Positions 8,643 to 17,202 are shown, counted from the stretch's first letter. The stretch is 64,000 bases of DNA from Gaiellasilicea sp963829845 (GCA_963829845.1 CAWHKD010000017.1:123456-187455); one strand, 5' to 3'. A program made the numbers and translations. The notes: generated from the sequence alone by a model not told the origin.

Positions 8643-8709
8643 CCGTCGCATGGGACGGGATCCGCAACAGCGGATCCCGTCCCGCGCAAACACTGAAGGG
8701 TCGCTTCGC
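8643..8709 (+). repeat. Hairpin element, copy 1 (3' of the binding-protein gene)
   Basis: Begins two bases after a stop codon. A perfect 14-bp stem (8652-8665 with 8670-8683) is closed by an AACA loop and flanked by CCGTCGCATG on the left and CGCGCAAAC, CTGAAGGG and CGCTTCGC on the right. A second copy with the same flanks but a different outer stem lies at 9329-9398. There is no T-run. It may act as a terminator or mRNA-end stabiliser, or be a REP-like dispersed repeat. Confidence 0.75.
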
Positions 8710-8792
8710 TCCCGGCTTGGCTTCACCAGCGCACTGGAGCGGGGGTCGGCTCGCTGGCCCCCGCCCCCGCTCCAGCGCGTTACCTTTCGACG

Positions 8793-9323
8793 ATGAGCGA
8801 GACGCTGCGCGGGCAGCTGCTGGTGGCGGCACCGGTTCTCAGCGACCCGAACTTCCACCGCACGGTCGTCCTGATCGCGGAGCACGGCGAGGAGGGCGCG
8901 ATGGGCCTCGTGCTGAACCGGCCGACCGAGACCTCGGTCGGTGACGCAGTCCCGGAGCTGTCGCCGATCGCCGGCGAGGAGGAGCCGGTGTTCGTGGGCG
9001 GCCCCGTCTCGACCAGCTCCGTGCTCGCGGTCGCGGAGCTCGACGACCCCGATGATGCGTCCGAGCTGCTCTTCGGCGCCGTCGGCTTCGTCCAGGAGCC
9101 TGACATCCCGGTCCGGCGCGGCCGCATCTTCGTCGGCTACGCGGGCTGGAGCGCGGGCCAGCTCGAGAGCGAGCTCGAGGAGGAGTCGTGGCTCGTGCTC
9201 CCCGCCGAGCCGGATGATCTCTTCAGCGACGATCCCGACGGGCTCTGGAGCGCCGTGCTGCGCCGCCAGGGCGGTCCGTACGCGCTCCTGTCGCTGATGC
9301 CGCCCGACCCCTCGCTCAACTGA
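8793..9323 (+). CDS. AlgH/YqgE family (DUF179) protein
   Basis: A 176-residue protein of the YqgE/AlgH family, whose molecular role is not established; in pseudomonads AlgH was linked to alginate regulation. The family signature is clear: RGQLLVAAPVLSDPNFHRTVVLIAEHGEEGAMGLVLNRPTE at the start, then VFVGGPVS and the RIFVGYAGWSAGQLE block. Full length compared with relatives. It sits between the two copies of the hairpin element, so its transcript may be bounded by them. Confidence 0.92.
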   Translation: MSETLRGQLLVAAPVLSDPNFHRTVVLIAEHGEEGAMGLVLNRPTETSVGDAVPELSPIAGEEEPVFVGGPVSTSSVLAVAELDDPDDASELLFGAVGFVQEPDIPVRRGRIFVGYAGWSAGQLESELEEESWLVLPAEPDDLFSDDPDGLWSAVLRRQGGPYALLSLMPPDPSLN

Positions 9324-9328
9324 GCTTT

Positions 9329-9398
9329 CCGTCGCATGAGCGAGATCCGCAGGAGCGGATCTCGCTCGCGCAAACCCCTGAAGGGCCGCTTCGCGGCC
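9329..9398 (+). repeat. Hairpin element, copy 2 (3' of the AlgH gene)
   Basis: Starts six bases after the AlgH-family stop. A perfect 13-bp stem (9338-9350 with 9355-9367) has an AGGA loop. Compared with copy 1 the inner GATCCGC arm is identical, but the outer stem has changed on both sides so that pairing is kept. The right flank contains a further six-pair hairpin, GGCCGC-TTC-GCGGCC (9384-9398). Confidence 0.75.
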
Positions 9399-9403
9399 TG
9401 CTC

Positions 9404-9432
9404 TTGACACGATCTTGACCGCGGCGTGATTC
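9404..9432 (+). promoter_or_regulatory. Sigma-70-type promoter for the small anchored protein
   Basis: TTGACA (9404-9409), a 17-base spacer and TGATTC (9427-9432) lie about 35 bases upstream of the ATG at 9466 and directly downstream of hairpin copy 2. The -35 is consensus; the -10 is weaker. Confidence 0.5.
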
Positions 9433-9465
9433 ACTGCCGGTGGGCACCCGAACGGAAGGAGGCCC

Positions 9466-9705
9466 ATGGAAGAGGCACGCACGACACGTCGTTTTCCCTT
9501 GCTCGTCGCGCTCGCAGGAGTGATCCTGCTCGCGGCGATCTGGGCGACGATGGCGCTTGCGGGAGGCTCCTCCCCGGCTGCGAAGCCGGCGGCGAAGGCT
9601 CCAGCGGCCAAGACCCAGATCTCGAAGGCGCAGAAAGGGTACGCCGGCAACTCCGGCGACCACGACTGCCCGAACCGGGACCAGGGAGCGTCGAACGACC
9701 TCTGA
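9466..9705 (+). CDS. Small membrane-anchored protein, unknown function
   Basis: A 79-residue protein with a good ribosome site (AAGGAGG) before the ATG. Residues ~10-32 form a single transmembrane helix or uncleaved signal (FPLLVALAGVILLAAIWATMALAGG), followed by an Ala/Lys/Pro-rich linker and a polar C-terminus ending NSGDHDCPNRDQGASNDL with a single cysteine. It would be anchored with its short tail outside the membrane. No known domain. Bounded by its own promoter and by a hairpin, so probably monocistronic. Confidence 0.65.
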   Translation: MEEARTTRRFPLLVALAGVILLAAIWATMALAGGSSPAAKPAAKAPAAKTQISKAQKGYAGNSGDHDCPNRDQGASNDL

Positions 9706-9710
9706 CCGGC

Positions 9711-9734
9711 GGAGCCCGGCCCCGGCCGGGCTCC
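9711..9734 (+). terminator. GC-rich hairpin after the small anchored protein
   Basis: GGAGCCCGG pairs with CCGGGCTCC around a six-base loop, starting six bases after the stop codon; no long T-run follows. Confidence 0.5.
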
Positions 9735-9832
9735 GTTCGCTCTTAGCCGGGCAGCGTCGCGCGGGCGGTGGCCGACGGTCCGCGCAGCGTGACGGCACGC
9801 GCGCGCCGTGCACGTTTCGCAATGATCCCGGC

Positions 9833-10561
9833 GTGTTCGACCACGTCACGATCCGCGCCTCGAGCCGCGAGGCGTCCGAGCGCTTCTACGAAACGGTGCT
9901 TCGCGCGCTCGAGATCGAGCAGACCCACAGTGGCGAGCACTACGTCGAGTGGCACGACTTCTCGCTCGCGGCGGCGGACGACGACAACCCCATCACCCGG
10001 CGGCTGCACGTCGGCTTCGCGGCCCCGTCGCGGGCGCACGTCGACCGGTTCTGGCAGACGGGAACGGCGGCCGGATACGAGAGCGACGGCGGGCCCGGCC
10101 CGCGGCCCCAGTACAGCGACGACTACTACGGTGCCTTCCTGCTCGATCCGGACGGAAACAGCATCGAGGCTCTCCACCACGGCTCGCTCCGGGAGGGCGG
10201 CAACGTCGATCACTTGTGGATTCGCGTCTCCGACATGGAGGCGGCGACACAGTTCTACGAGGGCGTCGGTCCGGCAGCGGGATTCAGGGTCGGCACCGAG
10301 CTCGCCGACCGGACGCAGTTCGCCTGCGTCAGCGGCTCGTTTTCTGTCGTCGCGGGAGCCGAACCGTCCCAGAACGTCCACCTCGCCTTCACCGCGACGG
10401 ACAACGAGACCGTCGACCGCTTCCACCGCGACGCGACCGCGGCCGGTTACCGCGACAACGGCGCTCCAGGCGAGCGGACGATCTACCACGAGGGCTACTA
10501 CGCCGCGTTCGTGCTCGACCCGGACGGCAACAACGTCGAGGTGGTGAACCACAACCGGTGA
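9833..10561 (+). CDS. Two-domain VOC (glyoxalase/dioxygenase superfamily) protein
   Basis: A 242-residue protein made of two VOC modules, residues ~1-115 and ~120-242, each opening with a DHVTIR or DHLWIRVSD strand and closing with a DPDGNSIEAL or DPDGNNVEVV strand whose Glu is the usual metal ligand. Each module also keeps an early His (DHV, DHL). GTG 9833 is chosen because the family begins at this strand. The reaction is unknown; VOC proteins range from glyoxalases to dioxygenases and resistance proteins. Overlaps the next small gene by four bases (GTGA). Confidence 0.85.
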   Translation: MFDHVTIRASSREASERFYETVLRALEIEQTHSGEHYVEWHDFSLAAADDDNPITRRLHVGFAAPSRAHVDRFWQTGTAAGYESDGGPGPRPQYSDDYYGAFLLDPDGNSIEALHHGSLREGGNVDHLWIRVSDMEAATQFYEGVGPAAGFRVGTELADRTQFACVSGSFSVVAGAEPSQNVHLAFTATDNETVDRFHRDATAAGYRDNGAPGERTIYHEGYYAAFVLDPDGNNVEVVNHNR

Positions 10562-10752
10562 CGAAGCGGGAAGACACGGCGAAACGCCGCGCCGCGCGCG
10601 AGCGTCAGACTGGGCTCGATCCCGAGGACGAGGCGGCGCGCTGGCTGCAGGACCACGATCCGCCGGCGCCGCCGCCCGAGTCGAAGTCGAAGTTCAAGTC
10701 GCCCGAGTTGCATCGCTGGCGGCGGCAGCAGCAGCAGCGCGGCGGCGGCTGA
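10558..10752 (+). CDS. Small highly charged conserved-type protein, unknown function
   Basis: A 64-residue protein starting at GTG 10558 in a GTGA overlap with the VOC gene, so it is translationally coupled. It is strongly charged (TKREDTAKRRAARERQTGLDPEDEAARWL), then proline-rich, then ends in a basic Gln/Arg tail. No membrane segment or recognised domain. Its last ~59 bases overlap the 3' end of the convergent flavin monooxygenase gene. Confidence 0.55.
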   Translation: MTKREDTAKRRAARERQTGLDPEDEAARWLQDHDPPAPPPESKSKFKSPELHRWRRQQQQRGGG

Positions 10753-11710
10753 CCTTCTCGCGCACGATCGGCGCCACCTTCCTCCCGAACAGCTCGATCG
10801 CCTTGAGGGTCTTCTCATGCGGAAGCGAGCCGACGGTGAACTGGATCAGGAACCGGTCGTGGCCGAAGAGCTCGTGCTGATACAGGATCTTCGCCGCCAC
10901 CTCGTCAGGGCTGCCGACGACAGTGGCGCCGCGGAGCGTCCGCCCCGCGTCGTAGTCCTGCCGCTCGAGCGGCCGCCAGCCGCGCTCGGCGCCAATCCGG
11001 TCCATCATCGTCTTCAGCGGGACGAAATAGTCCTCCGCCGCCTGCTCGGAGGTCTCGCCCACGAAACCGTGTGAGTTGATGCTGAGCGGCGATTGCTCGT
11101 GCGCGTGCTCGGCCGCCGCGCGTCGGTGGATCTCGGCGAACGGGACGAACTGCTCCGGCAGGCCGCCGATGATCGCGAGCGCCATCGGCAACCCGAGCGC
11201 GCCGGCCCGGTACGCCGACTCGGGCGTCCCGCCGACCGCGACCCACACGGGCAGCGGCTCCTGCACCGGCCGCGGGTAGACGCCCAGCACCTCCTCCCGC
11301 AGCTGCAGGAGCCGCACGAGCTTCTCCTCGAAGAGCCGGTCGTAGTCGGCGAGGTCGTAGCCGAAGAGCGGGAACGACTCGATGAAGGAGCCGCGTCCGA
11401 CCATGATCTCGGCGCGGCCGCCCGAGAGCAGGTCGACCGTCGCGAACTGCTGGAACACGCGGATCGGATCGTCGGAGCTGAGCACGTTGACGGCGCTTGT
11501 GAGCCTTATCCGCTTCGTCCGCGCCGCGGCTGCGGCGAGCACGATTGCGGGAGCGGAGACGGCGAAGTCGGGCCGATGGTGCTCCCCGACGCCGAAGACG
11601 TCGAGCCCCACCTCGTCGGCAAGTTCGATCTCCTCGAGCAGGTTGCGCAGCCGCTCCTCGGGCCCGAGTCCGGACGTCAGCTCCGCGAACGTGTAGACCC
11701 CGAGCTCCAC
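10694..11710 (-). CDS. LLM-class flavin-dependent oxidoreductase (luciferase-like)
   Basis: A 338-residue (beta/alpha)8 monooxygenase of the bacterial luciferase-like superfamily, expected to use reduced F420 or FMN. Typical pieces are GVGEHHRPDF, TKRIRLTSAVNVLSSDDPIRVFQQFATVDLLSGGRAEIMVGRGSF and the P-V-W-V-A-V-G-G-T-P-E-S strand. GTG 11710 is taken as start because residues before it do not resemble the family. The alanine-rich tail (RRRAAAAAAASDATRAT) is probably disordered. Substrate unknown. Divergent from the unknown gene at 11766; convergent overlap with the small gene at 10558. Confidence 0.88.
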   Translation of the reverse strand: MELGVYTFAELTSGLGPEERLRNLLEEIELADEVGLDVFGVGEHHRPDFAVSAPAIVLAAAAARTKRIRLTSAVNVLSSDDPIRVFQQFATVDLLSGGRAEIMVGRGSFIESFPLFGYDLADYDRLFEEKLVRLLQLREEVLGVYPRPVQEPLPVWVAVGGTPESAYRAGALGLPMALAIIGGLPEQFVPFAEIHRRAAAEHAHEQSPLSINSHGFVGETSEQAAEDYFVPLKTMMDRIGAERGWRPLERQDYDAGRTLRGATVVGSPDEVAAKILYQHELFGHDRFLIQFTVGSLPHEKTLKAIELFGRKVAPIVREKVSRRRAAAAAAASDATRAT

Positions 11711-11765
11711 TGCCGCATCGTCGCAGCTCGCCGCGCCTGTCCGACGCGGGCGGCACCATCGACGC

Positions 11766-12464
11766 ATGCGTCCGGCGATCCTCGACCAGCTCTCGGCAGC
11801 GCAGAAGGCGAAGCTGTTCGACGAGCTGATCGAGTTCCTCGCGACGCCCTCGTTCGGCGCCTGGCCGAAGCGGGAGATCGAGGTGCGGGTCGTCGCCGCG
11901 CTCTACGAGCGACAGCTCCGCGACGGCAGCCTCTCGGTCGCGCGGCTCGCCGAGGAGCTGACCGTGACCCGCGCCCGCGGCCGCAGCCTCGTCCTCGAAG
12001 CGCGCACGCGGCTGCTCTCCGGGCCGGAGGACCGGATGGAGACACTGACGACGCTGCTCAAGCGCTGGCCTCAGCGGGCGCAGGTCGACGAGAGCGACGG
12101 CCGCCTCCGCCTCGTCGTCGAGGATCCTTTCGTCCGCGACCTGCTGCGAAACCAGGCCTACTCGATCGGGATCCCGCTCGACACGTCCTTCGCGACCGAG
12201 ATCGTCTCGTTGCGGTGGAGCGACTACGCGTCGCTGCTGGCGTCGGTGCTGCCCGCGGCAGAGGCGGAGGAGGTCGCCAAGGACGTCGGCGCCGCGATCC
12301 GGCGCGACCTTGCAGGCGAGCAGGAGACGCTCGCCGAGTTCGACAAGGCGATGAAGAAGTGGGAGAGGCGCACGCCGCAGGAGCGCGCCGAGCGGCTGTT
12401 GAAGCTGGGCGTCGAGCACGTCCCCGTCAGCACCGTGATCAGCGCGCTGATGTCGGCGCTCTAG
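11766..12464 (+). CDS. Protein of unknown function, helical, possible HTH
   Basis: A 232-residue mostly helical soluble protein. Residues ~38-85 (REIEVRVVAALYERQLRDGSLSVARLAEELTVTRARGRSLVLEARTRL) have the spacing of a winged or simple helix-turn-helix, which would suit a regulator; the remainder is acidic and helical with no motif I recognise. Its stop is 25 bases before the kinase gene at 12490, so it may be cotranscribed with that two-component pair. Confidence 0.6.
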   Translation: MRPAILDQLSAAQKAKLFDELIEFLATPSFGAWPKREIEVRVVAALYERQLRDGSLSVARLAEELTVTRARGRSLVLEARTRLLSGPEDRMETLTTLLKRWPQRAQVDESDGRLRLVVEDPFVRDLLRNQAYSIGIPLDTSFATEIVSLRWSDYASLLASVLPAAEAEEVAKDVGAAIRRDLAGEQETLAEFDKAMKKWERRTPQERAERLLKLGVEHVPVSTVISALMSAL

Positions 12465-12489
12465 GCGGGTCCGCGAGACTGCGGGCGAG

Positions 12490-13638
12490 ATGACCGACGA
12501 GCGACGGGAGGATCGCCTCGGGCCGACCCTGCGAACGGTCAGCGAGGCGGTGCTCGGCGTCGCAGCCGAGCTCTCGGTCGACGAGGTGCTGCAGCGGCTC
12601 GTCGACAGCGCGCGCGAGCTCGCCGGCGCGAAGTACGCAGCACTCGGCCTCCCCGACGGCGTCGGCGGCTTCCGCCGCTTCCTCACCTCGGGGATGAGCG
12701 ACGAGCTGGTCTCGTCGCTCGGGCCGCTGCCGCGCCAGCACGGCGTGCTCGGGGCGATGCTCGACCAGCGGGACCCGTACGCGACGGGCGACATCCACGA
12801 GCATCCGCGCTTCCGCGGTTGGTGGCCTGACGGCCATCCCGACATGCGCTCGTTCCTCGGCGTGCCGATCGTCGCGCGCGACGGGGTCGTCGGCGCCTTC
12901 TACCTGACCGAGAAGGTCGCCGCGCCCGACTTCACCGGCGAGGACGAGGAGCTGATCACGCTGCTCGCCGCCCATGCCGCGATCGCGATCGCGAACGCGC
13001 GGCTGCACGAGGAGACGCGGGAGCTGTCGATCGTCGCCGAGCGGAACCGGCTCGCGCTCGACCTGCACGATGCCGTCAGCCAGAAGCTCTTCGGCCTCGT
13101 GCTCGAGGCCGAGGCGGCAGCGACGGTGCTCGACCGCGACCCGGCCGCGGCCCGCGAGCGCGTCGGCCGGCTGCAGGAGCTGGCGCGGGATGCGCTCGAC
13201 GAGCTCGGCTCGCTCGTCTTCGAGCTGCGACCGCCCGACCTCGCCCGCGACGGGCTCGCCGGCGCGCTCCGCAAGCACGTCGAGGTGCTGCGCCGGCTCG
13301 GCCACGAGCAGGTCGAGCTGACAGTGTCGGAGGCGCCGAAGTCCGACGGCGACCGCGATTCCGAGGTGCTCCGGATCGCGCAGGAGGCGATCCAGAACGC
13401 ACTCAGACACGCGAACGCTGGCCGCGTCTCCGTCAGCCTTTCGGGGGGCGATGGCCGGCTGCGCCTGCAGGTCGAGGACGACGGTGACGGCTTCGACCCT
13501 CGGGCACCCGGGGTGCGCTCACGCCGGCTTGGCCTGACCTCGATGGAGGAGCGGGCCCGCCGGATCGGGGGGACGCTCGAGATCGCCTCGTCGCCGGGCG
13601 CCGGCACGAGCGTGCGTCTGGAGGCCGCGGATGCCTGA
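12490..13638 (+). CDS. GAF-domain sensor histidine kinase (NarX/DevS type)
   Basis: A 382-residue cytosolic kinase. Residues ~20-165 form a GAF domain (ELAGAKYAALGLPDG through FTGEDEELITLLAAHAAIAIANARL) that may bind a ligand or haem. The HisKA_3 box LALDLHDAVSQKLFGL contains phospho-acceptor His193; the short ATPase domain shows IAQEAIQNALRHA and the glycine-rich DDGDGF and GLTSMEERA motifs. No transmembrane segment, so it senses a cytosolic signal. Overlaps the response-regulator gene by eight bases, a cognate pair. Confidence 0.92.
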   Translation: MTDERREDRLGPTLRTVSEAVLGVAAELSVDEVLQRLVDSARELAGAKYAALGLPDGVGGFRRFLTSGMSDELVSSLGPLPRQHGVLGAMLDQRDPYATGDIHEHPRFRGWWPDGHPDMRSFLGVPIVARDGVVGAFYLTEKVAAPDFTGEDEELITLLAAHAAIAIANARLHEETRELSIVAERNRLALDLHDAVSQKLFGLVLEAEAAATVLDRDPAAARERVGRLQELARDALDELGSLVFELRPPDLARDGLAGALRKHVEVLRRLGHEQVELTVSEAPKSDGDRDSEVLRIAQEAIQNALRHANAGRVSVSLSGGDGRLRLQVEDDGDGFDPRAPGVRSRRLGLTSMEERARRIGGTLEIASSPGAGTSVRLEAADA

Positions 13639-14281
13639 GCCGATCCGCGTCCTCGTCGTCGACGACCACGCCGTCGTCCGCCAGGGGCTGCGCGGCCTGC
13701 TCGAGCTGCAGGAGGGGATCGAGGTAGCCGGGGACGCCGCCGACGGCGACCAGGGCGTCGATGCAGCGACGCGGCTACGGCCGGACGTGGTCCTCATGGA
13801 TCTCGTCATGCCGGCGCTCGACGGCGTCGCGGCGATGCGGCTGCTGCGCGAGCGGCTGCCGGAGACGCGGGTGATCGTGCTGACGAGCTTCCTCGACGAC
13901 GACAAGCTGCTGCCCGCGCTCCGGGCGGGCGCGGCCGGCTACCTGCTCAAGAACGCAGAGCCGCAGGAGGTCGTCCGCGCGGTGCGTGCCGCTCACGCCG
14001 GCCAGACGGTGATCGACCCCATCGTCGCCGCCCGCCTCGTCGAGACACTTGCCGCCGACGACCGCGGCGATCCGATCGACCTGCTGACGCCTCGCGAGCG
14101 CGAGGTGCTCGTGTTGATCGGCCGCGGCTATGCGAACAAGCGCATCGCGCTCGAGCTCGGCCTCGCCGAGAAGACGGTCAAGGCGCACGTCGGGCACATC
14201 CTGGCCAAGCTCGGCGTCTCCGACCGCACACAGGCGGCGATCGCAGCCGTGCGCGCTGGGCTCGTCGACCCGCGGTCCTAG
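13631..14281 (+). CDS. NarL/FixJ-type response regulator
   Basis: A 216-residue regulator: receiver domain residues ~4-120 with phospho-Asp57 (VVLMDLVMPALDG) and conserved Lys in YLLKNAEP, followed by a LuxR-type HTH at ~150-210 (LTPREREVLVLIGRGYANKRIALELGLAEKTVKAHVGHILAKLGVSDRTQAAIAA). Encoded directly after its kinase with an eight-base overlap. Likely controls the genes just downstream or its own operon; no target site could be identified. Confidence 0.93.
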   Translation: MPEPIRVLVVDDHAVVRQGLRGLLELQEGIEVAGDAADGDQGVDAATRLRPDVVLMDLVMPALDGVAAMRLLRERLPETRVIVLTSFLDDDKLLPALRAGAAGYLLKNAEPQEVVRAVRAAHAGQTVIDPIVAARLVETLAADDRGDPIDLLTPREREVLVLIGRGYANKRIALELGLAEKTVKAHVGHILAKLGVSDRTQAAIAAVRAGLVDPRS

Positions 14282-14348
14282 GACCTATTGCCACTGGCGC
14301 TCGGGACCGCGCGGCCGCGATCGTGTGGAGGTCGAAGAGAGGAGAACA

Positions 14349-14693
14349 ATGGGTACGCAGTCAACGGCGAGCGCGCGGATCACGGCCGAGGTCACGGCCT
14401 GGCCCGGGGTGCACGCTGAGCACGGCACACGCGGCGAGTTCGCGTTCAAGCTCGGCGGGCGCGAGTTGGGGCACCTCCACGGCGACCACGTGGCCCACTT
14501 CGGGTTCCCGAAGCATGTCTGGACGGAGCTGTTCGAGCAGCACCGGATCGACTACCACCCGGTCTTCCCGGGCCGGCCCGGCTTCGGCGCGCGACGCATC
14601 GAAAGCGAGGAGGACGTCCGCGAGGTGATCGAGCTGCTCCGGCTCAACTACGACCGCGTCGTCGACCGCCACGGCACGCCGGTGGAGGCCTGA
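14349..14693 (+). CDS. DUF5519 (luciferase-domain) family protein
   Basis: A 114-residue protein starting at ATG 14349 behind a GAGGAG ribosome site. It fits the small DUF5519 family: EVTAWPGVHAEHGTRGEFAFKLGGRELGHLHGDHVAHFGFPKHVW, then a short helical end with VREVIELLRLNYDR. The many histidines (HLHGDHVAH) are striking, and metal binding is possible but not shown. Function unknown. Followed after one base by the SDR gene, so probably cotranscribed with it. Confidence 0.75.
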   Translation: MGTQSTASARITAEVTAWPGVHAEHGTRGEFAFKLGGRELGHLHGDHVAHFGFPKHVWTELFEQHRIDYHPVFPGRPGFGARRIESEEDVREVIELLRLNYDRVVDRHGTPVEA

Positions 14694-14694
14694 G

Positions 14695-15369
14695 GTGCTC
14701 GGCATCGTCACCGGCGCCTCTCGCGGGCTCGGACTCGCACTGACGCGCGCGCTGTCGGATCGCGGCTGGGAGCTCGTCGTCGACGGACGCGACGCCGACG
14801 CACTGAGGCGGGCCGTGGCCGATCTGCCCGGCGTCCTCGCCGTCCCGGGCGACGTTGCCGACCCGGAGCACCGCGCGCGCCTGCTCAAGGCGGCCGGTGG
14901 AGAGCTCGACCTACTCGTCAACAACGCGAGCAGCCTCGGCCCGATCCCGCTGCCGCCACTCGGCAGCTACCCGCTCGACGAGCTTCGCGAGGTCTACGAG
15001 GTCAACGTCCTCGCGCCGCTCGCCCTCGTCCAGCTCGCGTTGCCGTGGTTGCGTCCCGGCGCGCGCGTGCTGAACATCAGCTCCGACGCCGCGGTCGAGC
15101 CGTACGAGGCGTGGGGCGGGTACGGCTCCTCGAAGGCCGCGCTCGCGCAGCTAACCGCCATCCTCGGCGCCGAGCAGCCGGAGTTGCGGATCTACGCCGT
15201 CGACCCGGGCGACATGCGCACACAGATGCAGCAGGATGCATTCCCGGGCGAGGACATCTCCGACCGGCCGCCGCCCGAGGCAAGCGTGCCGGGGCTGCTC
15301 GAGCTGATCGAGGGCGAGCTGCCGTCCGGCACCTACCGGGCGCGCGAGCTCGTCGGAGCGTCGGCGTGA
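14695..15369 (+). CDS. Short-chain dehydrogenase/reductase
   Basis: A 224-residue classical SDR. The cofactor loop IVTGASRGLGLAL, the NNAS motif, the catalytic Ser in LNISSDAA and the YGSSK tyrosine-lysine pair are present, so it should be active. Early residue Asp/Gly-Arg after strand 2 (VVDGRD) suggests a choice of NAD(P) that cannot be settled by eye. Starts at GTG 14695 and overlaps the QueA-like gene by four bases; SDR plus QueA-like neighbours suggest a shared but unknown process. Confidence 0.9.
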   Translation: MLGIVTGASRGLGLALTRALSDRGWELVVDGRDADALRRAVADLPGVLAVPGDVADPEHRARLLKAAGGELDLLVNNASSLGPIPLPPLGSYPLDELREVYEVNVLAPLALVQLALPWLRPGARVLNISSDAAVEPYEAWGGYGSSKAALAQLTAILGAEQPELRIYAVDPGDMRTQMQQDAFPGEDISDRPPPEASVPGLLELIEGELPSGTYRARELVGASA

Positions 15370-16403
15370 GCGCGCTCGCGTTCCAACTGCCGGATGGGCT
15401 CGAGGCGCACGAGCCGCCGGAGGCGCGCGGCGGCCGTCGTGACGACGTGCGGCTGCTCGTCTCCGACACCGCTCGCGCATCGATCGAGCACGCCCGCTTC
15501 GTCGACCTCCCGCGGTTCCTCACGCCCGGCGACCTGCTCGTCGTGAACACCTCGGCCACCCTCCCTGCGGCCCTGACCGCGACGCGCGACGACGGCACGC
15601 AGATCGAGCTGAGACTGTCCACTCCTGCGCCGGGTCGCGACGATGACCTCTGGATCGTCGAGCTCCGGCTGGGCGACGCCCCGTTCGGCGGCGCAACCGT
15701 GGGCGAGCGCATCAGCCTGCCCGCCGGCGGGTCGGCGGAGCTCCTCGCGCGCTACGCAGGCGTCCGCCTCATCGTCGCGCGGCTCCACCTGCCCTCTCCT
15801 CTGCACGCTTACCTGGCCGATCACGGCCGGCCAATTCGCTACGGCTATGTCCCCGAGAGCTGGCCGCTCGACGCCTACCAGACCGTCTATGCGCTCGAGC
15901 CCGGCAGTGCGGAGATGCCGAGCGCAGGGCGGCCGTTCACGCCCGAGCTGATCACGCAGCTCATGGCCCAGGGCGTCCTCGTCGTGCCCGTGACGCTCCA
16001 CACCGGCGTCTCCTCGCCGGAGCGGCACGAGCGCCCCTATCCGGAGCGCTTCCGCGTCCCCGCGCACACGGCCCGGCTCGTCAACGCCGTCCACCTCTGG
16101 GGCGGGCGCGTGATCGCGACCGGGACGACGGTCGTACGCGCGCTCGAGACCGTTGCCCAGCCCGACGGAGCGGTGAATGCCGGCGACGGCTGGACGAACC
16201 TCGTCATCACCCCGGAGCGCGGGCTCTGGACCGTGGACGGCCTGCTCACCGGGCTGCACGAGTCTGCGTCCTCGCACCTGGCGATGCTGCGGGCGGCCGC
16301 GGGGGACGACCTCGTCGCGCGCAGCTACCGCGAGGCGCTCGCGCACGGCTACCGGTGGCACGAGTTTGGCGACAGCCACCTGATCGTGGGTCCGCCCCGG
16401 TAG
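15366..16403 (+). CDS. QueA-like S-adenosylmethionine:tRNA ribosyltransferase-isomerase family protein
   Basis: A 345-residue QueA-family protein starting at GTG 15366 (GTGA overlap with the SDR). Conserved pieces are RDDVRLLVSD, FLTPGDLLVVNTSATLPA, YGYVPESWPLDAYQTVYA, PSAGRPFT, LHTGVSS, GTTVVRALE and GLLTGLHESASSHLAML. True QueA adds the ribosyl group to 7-aminomethyl-7-deazaguanine in tRNA during queuosine synthesis. No other queuosine genes are nearby, and the sequence diverges at several places from classical QueA, so it may be a paralog with a different substrate. Confidence 0.85.
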   Translation: MSALAFQLPDGLEAHEPPEARGGRRDDVRLLVSDTARASIEHARFVDLPRFLTPGDLLVVNTSATLPAALTATRDDGTQIELRLSTPAPGRDDDLWIVELRLGDAPFGGATVGERISLPAGGSAELLARYAGVRLIVARLHLPSPLHAYLADHGRPIRYGYVPESWPLDAYQTVYALEPGSAEMPSAGRPFTPELITQLMAQGVLVVPVTLHTGVSSPERHERPYPERFRVPAHTARLVNAVHLWGGRVIATGTTVVRALETVAQPDGAVNAGDGWTNLVITPERGLWTVDGLLTGLHESASSHLAMLRAAAGDDLVARSYREALAHGYRWHEFGDSHLIVGPPR

Positions 16404-16407
16404 GAGG

Positions 16408-17202
16408 CTACGTGATCAGCTTGCGTGTCATCGCCCGGATCGCGATCCGCCACATCACGAGCCCGAAGAGGACGAGCACGCCGAGCCGTGCCACATCGAT
16501 CCAGCCCTCCCACCCGAAGGCGGCGCTCCGGACCAGCTCGACGCACTGGTAGAGCGGGTTGAAGTTGGCGAGGAACTGGGCCCACTCGGGGAGCTGGTCG
16601 ATCGGGAAGAAGGTGCCCGCAACGAGGAAGAGCGGTGTCAGCACGGCGCTGACGATGTAGCTGAAGTTGTCGATCGACTTGGCGAACCCGGCGACCGAGA
16701 TCCCGAAGCACGCCCAACCGAAGCCCGACACCCACGCGATGAATGGCACGGCCAACATCCCCCACGTCGGATCGAGCCCGAAGACGATCGCGACCAGGAG
16801 CGGCACGTTGCCGTAGACCCCAGCGCGTGTGGCGATCCAGAGCGCCTCGGCGCTGACGAGCTCCTCCGTGTCGACCGGCGCGGCGAGGATCGCGTCGTAG
16901 GTGCGCTGGAACTGGTACTTGACGAACGTGCCGAACATCGCTGGGAACGCGCTCGAGAAGAGCACTGCCGTTGCGACGATGCCCGTCCCGATGAACTCGA
17001 TGTACTCGTAGCCCGAGACCTTGGCGACGAGCGTTCCGAAGCCGAAGCCGAATGCAAGCAGGTAGATCGTCGGCTCGACGGTCGACGAGAACGTCGCCGC
17101 GCGCCAGTAGGAGGAGAAGTTGACGACCTCGCGGACGAGCACGCCCGTGATCGCGGGCCGCTCGAGCCGGCCGAGGCGTCGTCCCGGCGTCGTCACCGCC
17201 AT
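16408..17202 (-). CDS. ABC-2 type exporter permease
   Basis: A 264-residue membrane protein with about six hydrophobic segments and the ABC-2 pattern: a cytoplasmic N-terminus (REVVNFSSYWRAATFSSTVEPTIYLLAFGFGFG), the amphipathic FQRTYDAILAAPVDTEEL loop, and the NFNPLYQCVELVRSAAFG ending. Translated in a TGATG overlap after the ATPase gene. With it, it forms a two-gene exporter of the DrrAB/NodIJ type for a lipid, antibiotic or polysaccharide; the substrate is unknown. Confidence 0.9.
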   Translation of the reverse strand: MAVTTPGRRLGRLERPAITGVLVREVVNFSSYWRAATFSSTVEPTIYLLAFGFGFGTLVAKVSGYEYIEFIGTGIVATAVLFSSAFPAMFGTFVKYQFQRTYDAILAAPVDTEELVSAEALWIATRAGVYGNVPLLVAIVFGLDPTWGMLAVPFIAWVSGFGWACFGISVAGFAKSIDNFSYIVSAVLTPLFLVAGTFFPIDQLPEWAQFLANFNPLYQCVELVRSAAFGWEGWIDVARLGVLVLFGLVMWRIAIRAMTRKLIT

